This document shows, one piece after another, positions 15,655 through 23,538 of a DNA stretch of 23,853 nt. Within the stretch, counting starts at the first letter, position 1, and every line of letters starts with the position of its first letter. The notes beneath the pieces were generated by a model. The model did no database searches and was not told the origin of the DNA. It was given only the letters and a program-made list of their open reading frames with translations. The DNA is from DATAFO01 sp046728015 (GTDB taxonomy: Bacteria; Actinomycetota; Thermoleophilia; Solirubrobacterales; 70-9), in assembly GCA_046728015.1 (NCBI GenBank), contig JBKPDQ010000046.1:1-23853 (forward strand), read 5' to 3'. The position numbers and the translations under genes were made by a program.

Positions 15655-17439
15655 ATGCAGCATCACACCGATCATTTCCCCACCGAGGTTGCCGGCCTTC
15701 CCGAGTCCCGCCGTCCCGAGGTCGTCGAGCTGGCCGACGGCTCCACCATCGATCTTGAGATCGCCCCGGTTGCGAAGCAGCTTGGTGACGCCAGAGTCCG
15801 GATGCTCGCCTACAACGGGTCGATCCCCGGTCCGACGCTGAAAGTCCGGGAGGGGTCGGAGATCGCGGTCAACGTGATCAACCACGGTGATCTTGAGGCG
15901 ACCGTGCACTGGCACGGGCTCCGGTTGGAAAACCGCTACGACGGAACGCACGAGACCCAGCGACCGATCGCGGTCGGCGAGAGGTACGCCGCGCGCGTGA
16001 GGTTTCCCGATCCCGGCGTCTACTGGTACCACCCGCACATCCGCGAGGACTACGGGCAGGAGATGGGCCTCTACGCGAACGTCCTCGTAGAGCCGGCAGA
16101 TCCCGACTACTGGCCGCCGGCTCACCGCGAGGTCGTCCTCACGCTCGACGACATCCTGTTGGAAGACGGCAAGGTTGCGCCCTTCAGCCGTGCTGAGACG
16201 ACCTATGCGGCCATGGGTCGCTTCGGCGATGTGTTGCTGGTAAGCGGTGAGCCGGAGCTTTCGCTGACCGCGAACCTCGGCGAGGTCGTTCGCCTCTATC
16301 TGACCAACACGGCCAACACGCGGGTGTTCAAGGTGGCGCTGCCTGGGGCGCGGATGAAGCTCGTTGGCGGCGACAGCGGTCATATGGAGCATGAGCAGTT
16401 CGTCGACGTCGTCGTGCTGGCGCCTTCGGAGCGGGTCGTCGCCGACGTGCTCTTCGATCAGCCGGGACAGCTGGCGCTGGAGCACCACACGCCCGACCGA
16501 ACCTATCGGCTCGCGACGGTCAACGTGAGCGGGAAGGTGGTCGAGCCGTCACTGCGGGAGCAGTTCGAGGTGCTGCGCGTGAACGCTGACATGGCGGCCG
16601 AGCGCGAGGGGATCACACCGTATTTGGAGGCGGATCCCGACAAGACGCTGGCATTCCTGGCTGAGATGGACATGGGCGCCCCGGAGGGTGACGGGCCCGT
16701 CGTCTACGCCTGCCCGATGCACCCGGAGGTCGTCAGCGACGAGCCGGACCATTGCCCCCAGTGCGGCATGAAGCTCCTGGCGGTCCAGATGCCTGCCGGT
16801 CCCTACACGTGCCCGATGCACCCGGACGTCGTTAGCGAGGAGCCGGGCCACTGCCCCCACTGCGCGATGAAGCTGCTACCCGCCCAGCTCGTGGCCCAAG
16901 CCGCCGGGGGCCACGAGCACGGCCACGAAGCGCACGGGCACGGCCACGACGCCCACGCGCAGGGCCACGAAGGGCACGGGCACGAGCACGAAGCCCACGC
17001 GCACGGCCACGAAGGTCACGACCTCGCCGCCCATGGCGGAATCGAGTGGGAAGACGACATGGTCGACGTCAACCGGATGACGACCCCCGCCAACATGCGC
17101 TGGAAGATCATCGACCGCGAGACGGGCGCAGAGAACGCGGCGATCGACTGGCGGTTCAAGGTCGGTGACCGGGTGAAGATGCGGCTGGTCAACGAGATGG
17201 CTGGCGACCACCCGATGCACCACCCGTTCCACGTACACGGCGCCGGGCGCTTCCTGATCCTCAGCCGCGACGGGGTCGTCGAACCGAATCTGGTTTGGAA
17301 GGACACGGTGCTCGTACGCACCGGCGAGACAGTCGACATCCTGCTCGACGTGACCAACGCTGGCCGCTGGATGGCCCACTGCCACATCGCCGAGCACCAC
17401 GAGAGCGGGATGATGTTCAGCTTCGAGGTCGAGGCGTGA
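15655..17439 (+). CDS. Multicopper oxidase with two metal-binding inserts and His-rich stretch
   Basis: The product has 594 residues. All multicopper oxidase motifs are present: HWHG (His85, His87), WYHPH (His126, His128), HHPFHVHG (523-528) and HCHIAEHHESGM with type-1 ligands His523, Cys576, His581 and Met586. Between cupredoxin domain 2 and the last domain lie two heavy-metal-binding domains, YACPMHPEVV...CPQCGMKL (351-374) and YTCPMHPDVV...CPHCAMKL (384-407), then 16 His within residues 420-460. Such enzymes oxidise Cu(I) or organic substrates with reduction of O2. No signal peptide is visible after the ATG at 15655, which has AAGGAG 11 bases upstream; extending the frame upstream to 15445 gives no leader either, so it may be cytosolic. 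The stop shares one base with the next start. Confidence 0.9.
   Translation: MQHHTDHFPTEVAGLPESRRPEVVELADGSTIDLEIAPVAKQLGDARVRMLAYNGSIPGPTLKVREGSEIAVNVINHGDLEATVHWHGLRLENRYDGTHETQRPIAVGERYAARVRFPDPGVYWYHPHIREDYGQEMGLYANVLVEPADPDYWPPAHREVVLTLDDILLEDGKVAPFSRAETTYAAMGRFGDVLLVSGEPELSLTANLGEVVRLYLTNTANTRVFKVALPGARMKLVGGDSGHMEHEQFVDVVVLAPSERVVADVLFDQPGQLALEHHTPDRTYRLATVNVSGKVVEPSLREQFEVLRVNADMAAEREGITPYLEADPDKTLAFLAEMDMGAPEGDGPVVYACPMHPEVVSDEPDHCPQCGMKLLAVQMPAGPYTCPMHPDVVSEEPGHCPHCAMKLLPAQLVAQAAGGHEHGHEAHGHGHDAHAQGHEGHGHEHEAHAHGHEGHDLAAHGGIEWEDDMVDVNRMTTPANMRWKIIDRETGAENAAIDWRFKVGDRVKMRLVNEMAGDHPMHHPFHVHGAGRFLILSRDGVVEPNLVWKDTVLVRTGETVDILLDVTNAGRWMAHCHIAEHHESGMMFSFEVEA
16909..17034 (+). repeat. His-rich coding repeat inside the copper oxidase
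   Basis: Imperfect GGCCACGA-type units encode alternating Gly-His-Glu-His and Ala-His residues (oxidase residues 419-460, 16 His). The repetition is coding, so it is a low-complexity metal-binding linker rather than a separate element. It could expand or contract by slippage. Confidence 0.75.
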
Positions 17440-18527
17440 TGGGCGGCACGCGCCGTCACGAGGTCATCGTCGTCGGCGGCGGACAGGCGGGGCTGGCGAT
17501 CGGCTATTTCCTCGCCCGGGACGGCCGCGACTTCACGATCCTGGAAGCGGCGGATAGTCCCGCAGCCGCGTGGCGCGAGCGGTGGGACTCGCTCAAGCTG
17601 TTCACCCCGGTGCGCTACGACAGCCTGCCGGGGCTCGCGTTCCCAGGCGATCCGGACAGCTACCCGGGCCGCGATGACGTTGTCGCCTATCTCACCGACT
17701 ACGCGCGCACCTTCGAGCTGCCGGTCGAACACAACAGCCCTGTGCGCGCCGTCCGGCGGGCCGACGGAGCCTACGTGGTCGAGCTTGACGACCGCAACTA
17801 CGCCGCCGAGCAGGTGGTGATCGCCACCGGCCCCTTCCAGGTCCCGCGCGTGCCGCCAATCGGCCGGCCACTGAGCACCGAGGTAGTCCAGTTGCACAGC
17901 ACCGCCTACCGGACGCCCGATCAGGTGCCGGCCGGCCCGGTGCTTGTGGCGGGCGGTGGCAACACGGGCTTTCAGATCGCCGAGGAGCTCTCACGCACGC
18001 ACGAGGTGCACCTGTCGATCGGTTCACGGCAGACGCCGCTGCCGCAGCGGATCGCCGGCCGCGACCTCTTCCGTTACCTGGACGCCATCGGTTTGATGCG
18101 CGTGACCGTGGAGTCGCGGCTCGGGCAGCGATTGCGTTATCGCGAGACGCTGATCGGGTCGAGCCCGCGCGCCGCACACCGCCGCTACGGCATCCGCCTA
18201 CGCGAGCGCACGGTCGATGCGCAAGGCTCGGAGGTGGTCTTCAGCGACGGCAGCCGACTGGCGCCGGCGGCCGTGATCTGGGCGACCGGCTTCGCGATCG
18301 ACCACAGCTTCGTGCACGTCCCCGTGTTCGACGACGCGGCGCGCCTCATGCATCGGCGCGGCGTCACCGCAGCGCCCGGCCTGTACTTTCTCGGCCTCAC
18401 ATGGCAGCACACCCGGGGCTCCGCGTTGCTCGGCTGGGTCAAGGATGACGCCGAGTACATCGCAGGCCGCATCGCGGCGCACCGCGCCAGCACGCCGGCG
18501 CTCGCGAGCGCCTCGGAACGAGCGTGA
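17439..18527 (+). CDS. FAD-dependent NAD(P)-binding oxidoreductase (CzcO/FMO-like)
   Basis: The product has 362 residues. An FAD-binding GGGQAG (13-18) follows the first strand, a second dinucleotide motif GGGNTG lies at 172-177, and VIATGPF (127-133) and IWATGF are the ATG-type motifs of the family. QLHSTAYR (151-158) resembles the flavin-monooxygenase fingerprint region. This places it with CzcO-type putative flavoproteins, often found in metal-resistance clusters, with unknown substrate. The start is ATG 17439, which shares its A with the oxidase stop (TGATG), so translation is coupled and the two proteins probably act together. The longer open frame upstream to 17295 overlaps the oxidase and is not used. 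The stop overlaps the next gene's GTG by four bases. Confidence 0.85.
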   Translation: MGGTRRHEVIVVGGGQAGLAIGYFLARDGRDFTILEAADSPAAAWRERWDSLKLFTPVRYDSLPGLAFPGDPDSYPGRDDVVAYLTDYARTFELPVEHNSPVRAVRRADGAYVVELDDRNYAAEQVVIATGPFQVPRVPPIGRPLSTEVVQLHSTAYRTPDQVPAGPVLVAGGGNTGFQIAEELSRTHEVHLSIGSRQTPLPQRIAGRDLFRYLDAIGLMRVTVESRLGQRLRYRETLIGSSPRAAHRRYGIRLRERTVDAQGSEVVFSDGSRLAPAAVIWATGFAIDHSFVHVPVFDDAARLMHRRGVTAAPGLYFLGLTWQHTRGSALLGWVKDDAEYIAGRIAAHRASTPALASASERA

Positions 18528-19252
18528 CAGCCATGAAGATCGCGTACGTCCTCTATCCGGACTTCACAGGGCTTGACCTCGTGGGTCCATACGAGGTCAT
18601 CAGCCGATGGCCTGACGCTGAGGTGCATTTCGTGGCGCGGTCGTTGGATCGGGTGCGGGCCGACCGTGGGCTGACCGTGATCCCGACGGACACCCCGGAG
18701 ACGTTGCCCAGCCCCGATCTGATCGTCGTCCCCGGAAGCGAGAACCCGCTCCCGGTGATGGAGGACCAGATGCTGCTCGAATGGCTGCGCACCGCCGCGC
18801 CTGGCTGTCAATGGACGGCGTCGGTCTGCACCGGCGCCGGGCTCTACGCCGCGGCCGGCCTCCTCGACGGGAAGACGACCACGACCCACTGGGCGTTCCG
18901 CGACGCCATTCGGGCGCTTGGCGTCGAGGTCGTAGCCGACCGTGTGGTCTGGCAGGGCAACCACATCAGCGGAGCCGGCGTGTCGGCGGGGATCGACATG
19001 GCACTGGCGCTGACCGAGCGGGTGCACGGACGCGAGCTCGCCGAGGCCCTCCAGCTGGCGATCGAGTACGACCCCCAACCGCCGTTCGACGCGGGATCCC
19101 CGGTGAAGGCCGATGCCAGCACCTTGCGCCTCGCGATGAGGATTCTGCTGGGCGACCGCCCAGTGGCAAGCGCGACGAGGTTCGTCCGCCAAGCGGTCGG
19201 TGCGCGCGTCGACCGCGGTCGACGGGCGCTCGCCGCTCGACGCTCGAACTAA
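18524..19252 (+). CDS. DJ-1/PfpI family protein, isonitrile-hydratase-like
   Basis: The product has 242 residues of the DJ-1/PfpI (ThiJ) superfamily: KIAYVLYPDFTGLDLVGPYEV at the N-terminus with the usual Glu24, PDLIVVPGS, the nucleophile elbow ASVCTGAGLYAAAGLL with Cys102, and TTTTHWAF with His122. GKTTTTHW and the GIDMALALTERVHG segment are like bacterial isonitrile hydratases and the N-terminal half of AraC-type regulators. No C-terminal HTH follows, so an enzyme is more likely. GTG 18524 overlaps the previous stop (GTGA), giving coupled translation; ATG 18533 three codons later is an equally credible start. It is the third gene of the oxidase operon and ends 14 bases from the converging histidine kinase gene. 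Confidence 0.8.
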   Translation: MTAMKIAYVLYPDFTGLDLVGPYEVISRWPDAEVHFVARSLDRVRADRGLTVIPTDTPETLPSPDLIVVPGSENPLPVMEDQMLLEWLRTAAPGCQWTASVCTGAGLYAAAGLLDGKTTTTHWAFRDAIRALGVEVVADRVVWQGNHISGAGVSAGIDMALALTERVHGRELAEALQLAIEYDPQPPFDAGSPVKADASTLRLAMRILLGDRPVASATRFVRQAVGARVDRGRRALAARRSN

Positions 19253-19266
19253 GACGGCGCGGTCGC

Positions 19267-20385
19267 CTATCGAGCGTCGATCGGCAGTTGCGCTCGCAGC
19301 ACCGTGCCGGCGCCGGACCGGCTCGCCACCTCGAGCGTTCCGCTGACCGCGGCGACGCGGTCGCGAAGCCCCTGTAGACCCGAGCCGGAGCCGAAGTCAG
19401 CGCCGCCCACACCGTCGTCACCTACCTCGACATCGAGGTGGCCGTCACGGCGCTCGACATCGACCCAGGCGCGGCTCGCGCGCGCGTACTTGGCGATGTT
19501 CGTGAGCGCCTCACACACGGTGAAGTAGGCAGCGGCCTCGACGGAGATCGGGAGCCGCTCGGCGGGGAGCGCGACCCGCAGCTCCACCGGCACGGTGGCG
19601 CGGTGGGCGAGGCTGGATAACGCGTGCTCCAGCCCTCGATCGCTCAGAACCGCCGGGTGGAGGCCGTGCGCGAGGTCGCGCAGCTCGGCCAGCCCCGTCT
19701 TCAGCTCGGCCAGCGCGGCGCCGAGCTCCGCGCGGGCATCCTGCGGCAATTCGCGGTGCGCGGCCAGCCAGACCTGCAGCTGCAGCGCGATCGAGACGAA
19801 CCGCTGCTGCGCGCCGTCGTGCAGATTGCGCTCGATCTCGCGACGCGCGCGGTCGGCCGCCTCGAGGATTCGGGCGCGCGAGGCGCGGACCTCGGCCAGC
19901 TGCGCCTCGACGATCTCGTGTTCGCGGAGCGCCTGCTCGGCAGCGCGGCGCGCGGTGATGTCGAAGATCGCCCCGTCGAGCCAGCGTCTGCCGTCACCGG
20001 CGTCCTGTGCCTGACCACGTTCGAGCACCCAGCGCTCGCCACCGTCGCGCCGCCGGATCCGGTACTCCAGTGTGAAGGGGCGGCGCGCGCCGACGGCGTC
20101 CAGGACCGAGTGCTCGACTTGCTCACGGTCGTCGGGGTGGATGACGCTCGCAAACGTACGCACGGCGCTATCGATGAAGTCGCTTGCGGGATAGCCCGAG
20201 ATCTCCTCGATTTCGTCGCTCAGCCACTCCATCGTCCAGTGCTCGTCGCATGCGCAGCGGTAGACGGCGCCGGGTATGTTCGCGACGAGCGAACGCAGTA
20301 GCGACTCATGGGCCCGCAGACGCGCGGCGCTGAGCCCGGCCGCCACGCGCGCGGCCAAGACCTCCGGCTCGAACGGAACCCGCAT
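19267..20385 (-). CDS. PAS-containing NarL-type sensor histidine kinase (5' part split by frameshift)
   Basis: As read, 372 residues from ATG 20385. A PAS/PAC sensor spans about 30-150 (IPGAVYRCACDEHWTMEWLS, VIHPDDREQV, LEYRIRRRDGGERWV). A coiled segment leads to a HisKA_3 dimerisation box with His189 (RREIERNLHDGAQQRF). The ATPase has an N-box (EALTNIAKYARAS) and a G-box (GDDGVGG, GSGSGLQGLRDRV). This is a cytosolic kinase; no membrane helix is seen. The first residues, MRVPFEPEVLAARVAAGL, look like the end of a receiver domain (usually ...DD-x-x-KPF-P-x-E-L). One frame over, bases upstream of the start encode ELRNALDAGADDV. Hence the true gene probably begins at 20684, and a base is missing in the G-run at 20427-20431. 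No partner response regulator is in the window. Confidence 0.8.
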   Translation of the reverse strand: MRVPFEPEVLAARVAAGLSAARLRAHESLLRSLVANIPGAVYRCACDEHWTMEWLSDEIEEISGYPASDFIDSAVRTFASVIHPDDREQVEHSVLDAVGARRPFTLEYRIRRRDGGERWVLERGQAQDAGDGRRWLDGAIFDITARRAAEQALREHEIVEAQLAEVRASRARILEAADRARREIERNLHDGAQQRFVSIALQLQVWLAAHRELPQDARAELGAALAELKTGLAELRDLAHGLHPAVLSDRGLEHALSSLAHRATVPVELRVALPAERLPISVEAAAYFTVCEALTNIAKYARASRAWVDVERRDGHLDVEVGDDGVGGADFGSGSGLQGLRDRVAAVSGTLEVASRSGAGTVLRAQLPIDAR

Positions 20386-20684
20386 TACATCGTCGGCGCC
20401 GGCGTCGAGCGCGTTGCGCAGCTCGCGGGGGAGTCCAGGGCGGCACAGAGGATGATGTGCGCGGACGCCAGCTCGCGCCGCCCACGCACGGCGGCCGTCA
20501 GCGCTCGGCCGTGGCGGGCGTCCGCGATGACGACCTGGGAGGCCTGATCGGTCAGCGCGCGAACCAGGGCCGCGACGTCTGGCACGCGCACGAGCCGGAC
20601 CCGAGCCTCAGCGAGCACTGCCCAGGACTCGTCGCCGAGCTCTTCGAGCCCGAGCAGCAGGACGCTCGCGCCTTCGCGCGCCAT
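20385..20684 (-). pseudogene. Receiver-like N-terminal fragment of the histidine kinase
   Basis: An open frame from ATG 20684 encodes a receiver-like alpha/beta fold: GASVLLLGLEEL, VRLVRVPDVAALVRAL, QVVIADARHGRAL (Asp in the phospho-acceptor position) and SAHIILCAALDSP. After the C5 run (G5 on the plus strand, 20427-20431) it drifts into ASCATRSTPAPTM and stops at TAA. Adding one C would give PRELRNALDAGADDV and continue directly into the kinase. The stop overlaps the kinase ATG (TAATG), so separate coupled translation is possible, but the interrupted family pattern argues for a frameshift or a sequencing error. Confidence 0.65.
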
Positions 20685-20980
20685 GGCCGCCAAGGCGCTC
20701 GAGGGGTGGCGGTCACGCCTGGAGGCGTGCTGGCGCACGCGTCGGCGCCGCACCGTATCCCGAGCGTGACCCAGACGCCGACCGTACAGACGTTCGTGGC
20801 GGGCGGCCACTTCTCGACGGCTCGTCGGTCCGCCCGACTGCGCCGCCTCTGTTCGTTACCAGACCACTCGCAGGTCACTCGTGGCCGCGTGGGTAGGGGA
20901 TAGGTAGCCGGACCTAGTCGAGTAAGGGAGAGCGGAGATGACCCACCCACCTCGGCGCCGTCGCGCACATCGATCAGGCA
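20685..20980. other. Region upstream of the Csp-like gene
   Basis: This stretch of nearly 300 bases separates the divergent kinase and Csp-like genes. It holds an AT-richer end with TAGGT-N6-ACCTA (20901-20916), GGGAG at 20926-20930 seven bases before an ATG at 20938, and probably the displaced first 15 codons of the Csp-like gene. Nothing else coding is supported. Confidence 0.5.
20901..20916. promoter_or_regulatory. Candidate operator TAGGT-N6-ACCTA
   Basis: A perfect five-base inverted repeat lies 22 bases before the ATG at 20938 and next to a TAGGGGAT stretch, close to where a promoter for the copper-binding protein should be. It differs from the CCTAC-N5-GTAGG dyads. It could be a metal-repressor site, but no regulator can be assigned. 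Confidence 0.3.
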
Positions 20981-21310
20981 ATGAGCGAGTGCATCGACAA
21001 CTGCTCCGACTGTCACGACGTCTGCGTCGCAACGGTGGAGCACTGCCTATCCAAGGGCGGGGAGCACGCCGCGGCCGAGCACATCCGTACGTTGCTCGAC
21101 TGCGCGCAGGCCTGCGACGTCAGTCGCGACTTCATGCTGCGCGGCTCTGACCTGCATCACGCGTACTGCGGCGCCTGCGCCGATGCGTGTGAGCGTTGCG
21201 CTCAGTCGTGCGAGCAGCTGGCCGCTGACGACGACGTCATGCGCCAATGCGCCGACGCCTGCCATCGGTGCGCGGAGTCGTGTCGCGCGATGGCCGGCAC
21301 GACCGCCTGA
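20981..21310 (+). CDS. Cys-rich four-helix copper-binding protein (Csp/DUF326-like)
   Basis: The readable frame gives 109 residues with 16 Cys in helical CxxxC and CxxC patterns: MSECIDNCSDCHDVC, LLDCAQACDVS, YCGACADACERCAQSC and QCADACHRCAESC. This is the pattern of copper storage proteins (Csp, DUF326), four-helix bundles that fill with Cu(I) thiolates. No signal peptide is visible, consistent with a cytosolic Csp3-like protein. ATG 20981 lacks a Shine-Dalgarno. Upstream, the same frame reads HLGAVAHIDQAM after a stop at 20939, while an ATG at 20938 with a good GGGAG site is out of frame by one base. Removing one C in ACCCACCCACC would give MTHHLGAVAHIDQAM. So the start is probably 20938 with a frameshift. 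Confidence 0.82.
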   Translation: MSECIDNCSDCHDVCVATVEHCLSKGGEHAAAEHIRTLLDCAQACDVSRDFMLRGSDLHHAYCGACADACERCAQSCEQLAADDDVMRQCADACHRCAESCRAMAGTTA

Positions 21311-21375
21311 GTCATCCCGCGGCCCAGATACGTCCTCCGGCGCGGCGATCGAACGCGGCATCGATTGGGAAAGCT

Positions 21376-21410
21376 GCTGTGCCCGGCGACACGTTGCCGC
21401 CGGGCACAGC
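21376..21410. terminator. Hairpin between the Csp-like gene and the second MFS gene
   Basis: GCTGTGCCCGGCG (21376-21388) pairs exactly with 21398-21410 around a nine-base loop. It lies just past the stop of the minus-strand transporter gene (21415), followed on that strand by AGCTTTCCC, and could also end the converging Csp-like transcript. Confidence 0.65.
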
Positions 21411-21414
21411 CGGT

Positions 21415-22857
21415 TCAGGCCGCGAGCGGCTCGCGGTCTTCAATCCGCGTGTCGGACGCGGCCGTTGCGGTCACCTTCGGGACGCGCAGCAGCAGTGTCG
21501 CAAGCAGCGCGCCGGCCAGGGCGATCCCGGCGGCGCCGATGAACGCGGCCGAGTAGCCGTCCGTGAGCGCGCCGATGTTGCCCAGCTGGTCGGCGCCCTG
21601 AGAGGCCGCCACCGCGGTCATCGCCGCCAGGCCGAGTGCGGAGCCGACCTGGTAGCTGGTGTTGACGATGCCGGAGGCCAGTCCGCCTTCCTCGGGCCGC
21701 GCGGAGGAGATCGCGGTACCGAGTGAAGGGATGAATGCCAGCGACATGCCGGCTGCGGCGATCAGCGATGCGGGGAGCACGTCGACGGCGAAGTTGCCGT
21801 CCGGGCGCACGAGCGAGAGGACGGCCATGCCCGCGGCGAGCAGCAGCATGCCGGCCACGACGGGCGTCTTGAAGCCGAAGCGGTTGACCACCCGCGGGGC
21901 CACGACCACCATCAGCAGCATGATCGCGGCGGTCATCGGGAGCAGCGCCGCGCCGCCCTCGAACGCGCCGTAGCCGAGCACCTGCTGCAGGTAGAGGTTC
22001 AGGAAGAACCACATCGGGATCCACGCGGCGCCGAGCAGGAACTGCGCGAGGTTGGCCGCCGCCAGATTGGGTGTGCGGAAGATGCTCAGGCGCATCAGCG
22101 GCTCGCGTAGCGACGCCTGGACGGCAACGAAGAGGCCCAGGAGGGCGACGCCCCCGGCCAGCACGAGCAGCGTCTCAGTCGAGTCCCAGCCCTGCTCGGG
22201 CGCCCGCACGATCGCGAACACCGTCAGCGCGAGACCGGCCGTCGCAGTGATAGCTCCCGCGAGGTCGATCGAGCCACGGCGTGCGGCCACGGCTGGCATG
22301 AGCGCCGGCGTAACCGCGAGCACGACGAGCGCGATCGGGATGTTGATGTAGAAGACCCACGGCCACGAGATCCACTCGGTGATGACGCCGCCCAGGAAGA
22401 CGCCTGCCGTGCCGCCGGCCGGGGCCGCGGCGCCGTATACGGCGAATGCCTTCATGAGCTCCCTCGGGTCGTGGCCGAAGAGCATCATCAGCAGGGTCAG
22501 CGCCGAGGGGGCGATGAAGGCCGCCCCGACGCCCTGTGCCGCACGGGCGGCGATCTCCACGCCGGTGGTTTCAGCGAGTCCGGCTGCGAGCGAGCCCGCG
22601 GCCAGCACCGCCCAGCCGATGAGGAACAGGCGCTTGGCGCCGAAGAGGTCCGAGAGCCGGCCGCCGAGCAGCAGCAGGCCGCCGAACGCGACGACGTAGG
22701 CGTTGAAGACCCACGACAGGTCGCCGGGGCTGAAGCCGAGGTCGCTCTGGATCTCGGGGAGGGCCACGCCGATGATCGACGTGTCCATGATCACCATGAA
22801 CTGCGCGAGCGCGATGACGGCAAGGGCCGCCCAGCGCCGCGGATCTGCGGTCTGCAT
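21415..22857 (-). CDS. DHA2-type (14-helix) MFS drug exporter
   Basis: The product has 480 residues and about 14 hydrophobic helices. Signatures: QFMVIMDTSIIGVALPEIQ (motif D1 with Asp), GGRLSDLFGAKRLFL (motif A), ARAAQGVGAAFIAPSAL (motif B) and TAGVFLGGVITEWISWPWVFYINIP (motif C region). It belongs to the same DHA2 family as the carrier at 13999, but the two are clearly different sequences, so this is not a recent duplication. The substrate is unknown. The ATG at 22857 has AAGG seven bases upstream. It lies on the same strand as, and about 145 bases downstream of, the AhpD-like gene, so it may be read in the same transcript or from its own promoter in that gap. A hairpin at 21376-21410 ends it. 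Confidence 0.88.
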   Translation of the reverse strand: MQTADPRRWAALAVIALAQFMVIMDTSIIGVALPEIQSDLGFSPGDLSWVFNAYVVAFGGLLLLGGRLSDLFGAKRLFLIGWAVLAAGSLAAGLAETTGVEIAARAAQGVGAAFIAPSALTLLMMLFGHDPRELMKAFAVYGAAAPAGGTAGVFLGGVITEWISWPWVFYINIPIALVVLAVTPALMPAVAARRGSIDLAGAITATAGLALTVFAIVRAPEQGWDSTETLLVLAGGVALLGLFVAVQASLREPLMRLSIFRTPNLAAANLAQFLLGAAWIPMWFFLNLYLQQVLGYGAFEGGAALLPMTAAIMLLMVVVAPRVVNRFGFKTPVVAGMLLLAAGMAVLSLVRPDGNFAVDVLPASLIAAAGMSLAFIPSLGTAISSARPEEGGLASGIVNTSYQVGSALGLAAMTAVAASQGADQLGNIGALTDGYSAAFIGAAGIALAGALLATLLLRVPKVTATAASDTRIEDREPLAA

Positions 22858-23001
22858 GGAAGTGCCTTTCTGAGCCGCGATGCGGCTCGTCGAGTTGCGG
22901 GATGCGGGAGCCGTCGAGCGCGCTACGGCGCTAGACGGCGCTCACGCATCGCCCGCAGCCGGCGGCCCCGACGGCCGCCGCCCACACGAGGTATGTCGTG
23001 T

Positions 23002-23538
23002 TCACGCGGCACTTCCCGCGGTCGTGGATGGGTGGATGCCGGCGACCAGGTTGAAGGCGCCGGTGAGCAGCTGAAGCGAGACGAGGCCGACCACTTCCGC
23101 GATCTGCTCCTCGGTGTAGCCGAACTCGCGCAGCTCGCCGAACTGCTCGTCGGTGATCTCTGCCGGGGCCGCGATCACCTGCTGGCCGAACGCCACGATC
23201 GCGGCGATCTTCGGGTCCGTGGCCGTGCCCTGGCGGGCCAGCGCGATGTCGATCTCGTCGAGCCCCAGCTCACGCGCCGCGCGCGTGTGGGCCACGATGC
23301 AGTACTCGCAGCCGAGCCATTCGTGCACCGCGAGCGAGATGCGCTCCGTGATGCGGCGGTCGAGGTGCATGCGCTTGATCGCGCGGTTCAGGTCGATGTA
23401 CCCGCGCAGCAGGGCGGGGGCGTTGGCCATCGCGAGCACCATCGGCCCCGGCTCGCCACCGCGGCTTGCAAGCTCGTCGAGGAGTTCGCGCGCCCGGCCC
23501 GTTGCGTTGGTGCGGTCGATCGGTTCGATGCGGGGCAT
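23002..23538 (-). CDS. AhpD-like alkylhydroperoxidase / carboxymuconolactone decarboxylase family
   Basis: The product has 178 residues. The AhpD redox motif EWLGCEYCIVAH gives Glu73, Cys77, Cys80 and His84, the proton relay and peroxidatic pair of the family. The rest is helical (RITERISLAVHE, DPKIAAIVAFGQQVI, YTEEQIAEVVGLVSLQLLTGAFN), as expected for peroxidase-related CMD proteins. Members reduce peroxides using dihydrolipoamide-like or other thiol donors; the donor here is unknown. ATG 23538 shares its A with the stop of the Cu+ ATPase gene (TGATG), so translation is coupled and both are likely expressed together. A GTG at 23541 is an alternative start and would add one residue. Confidence 0.85.
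   Translation of the reverse strand: MPRIEPIDRTNATGRARELLDELASRGGEPGPMVLAMANAPALLRGYIDLNRAIKRMHLDRRITERISLAVHEWLGCEYCIVAHTRAARELGLDEIDIALARQGTATDPKIAAIVAFGQQVIAAPAEITDEQFGELREFGYTEEQIAEVVGLVSLQLLTGAFNLVAGIHPSTTAGSAA

Noticed and set aside
16909..17034. Possible CRISPR-like or satellite repeat
   Set aside because: Units are short and imperfect, lack spacers of even length, and lie in frame inside the copper oxidase as a His-rich linker.
20457..20903. Plus-strand open frame of 148 codons
   Set aside because: It overlaps the receiver-like fragment in antisense, has no ribosome site, and its product is Arg/Ala-rich without any motif.
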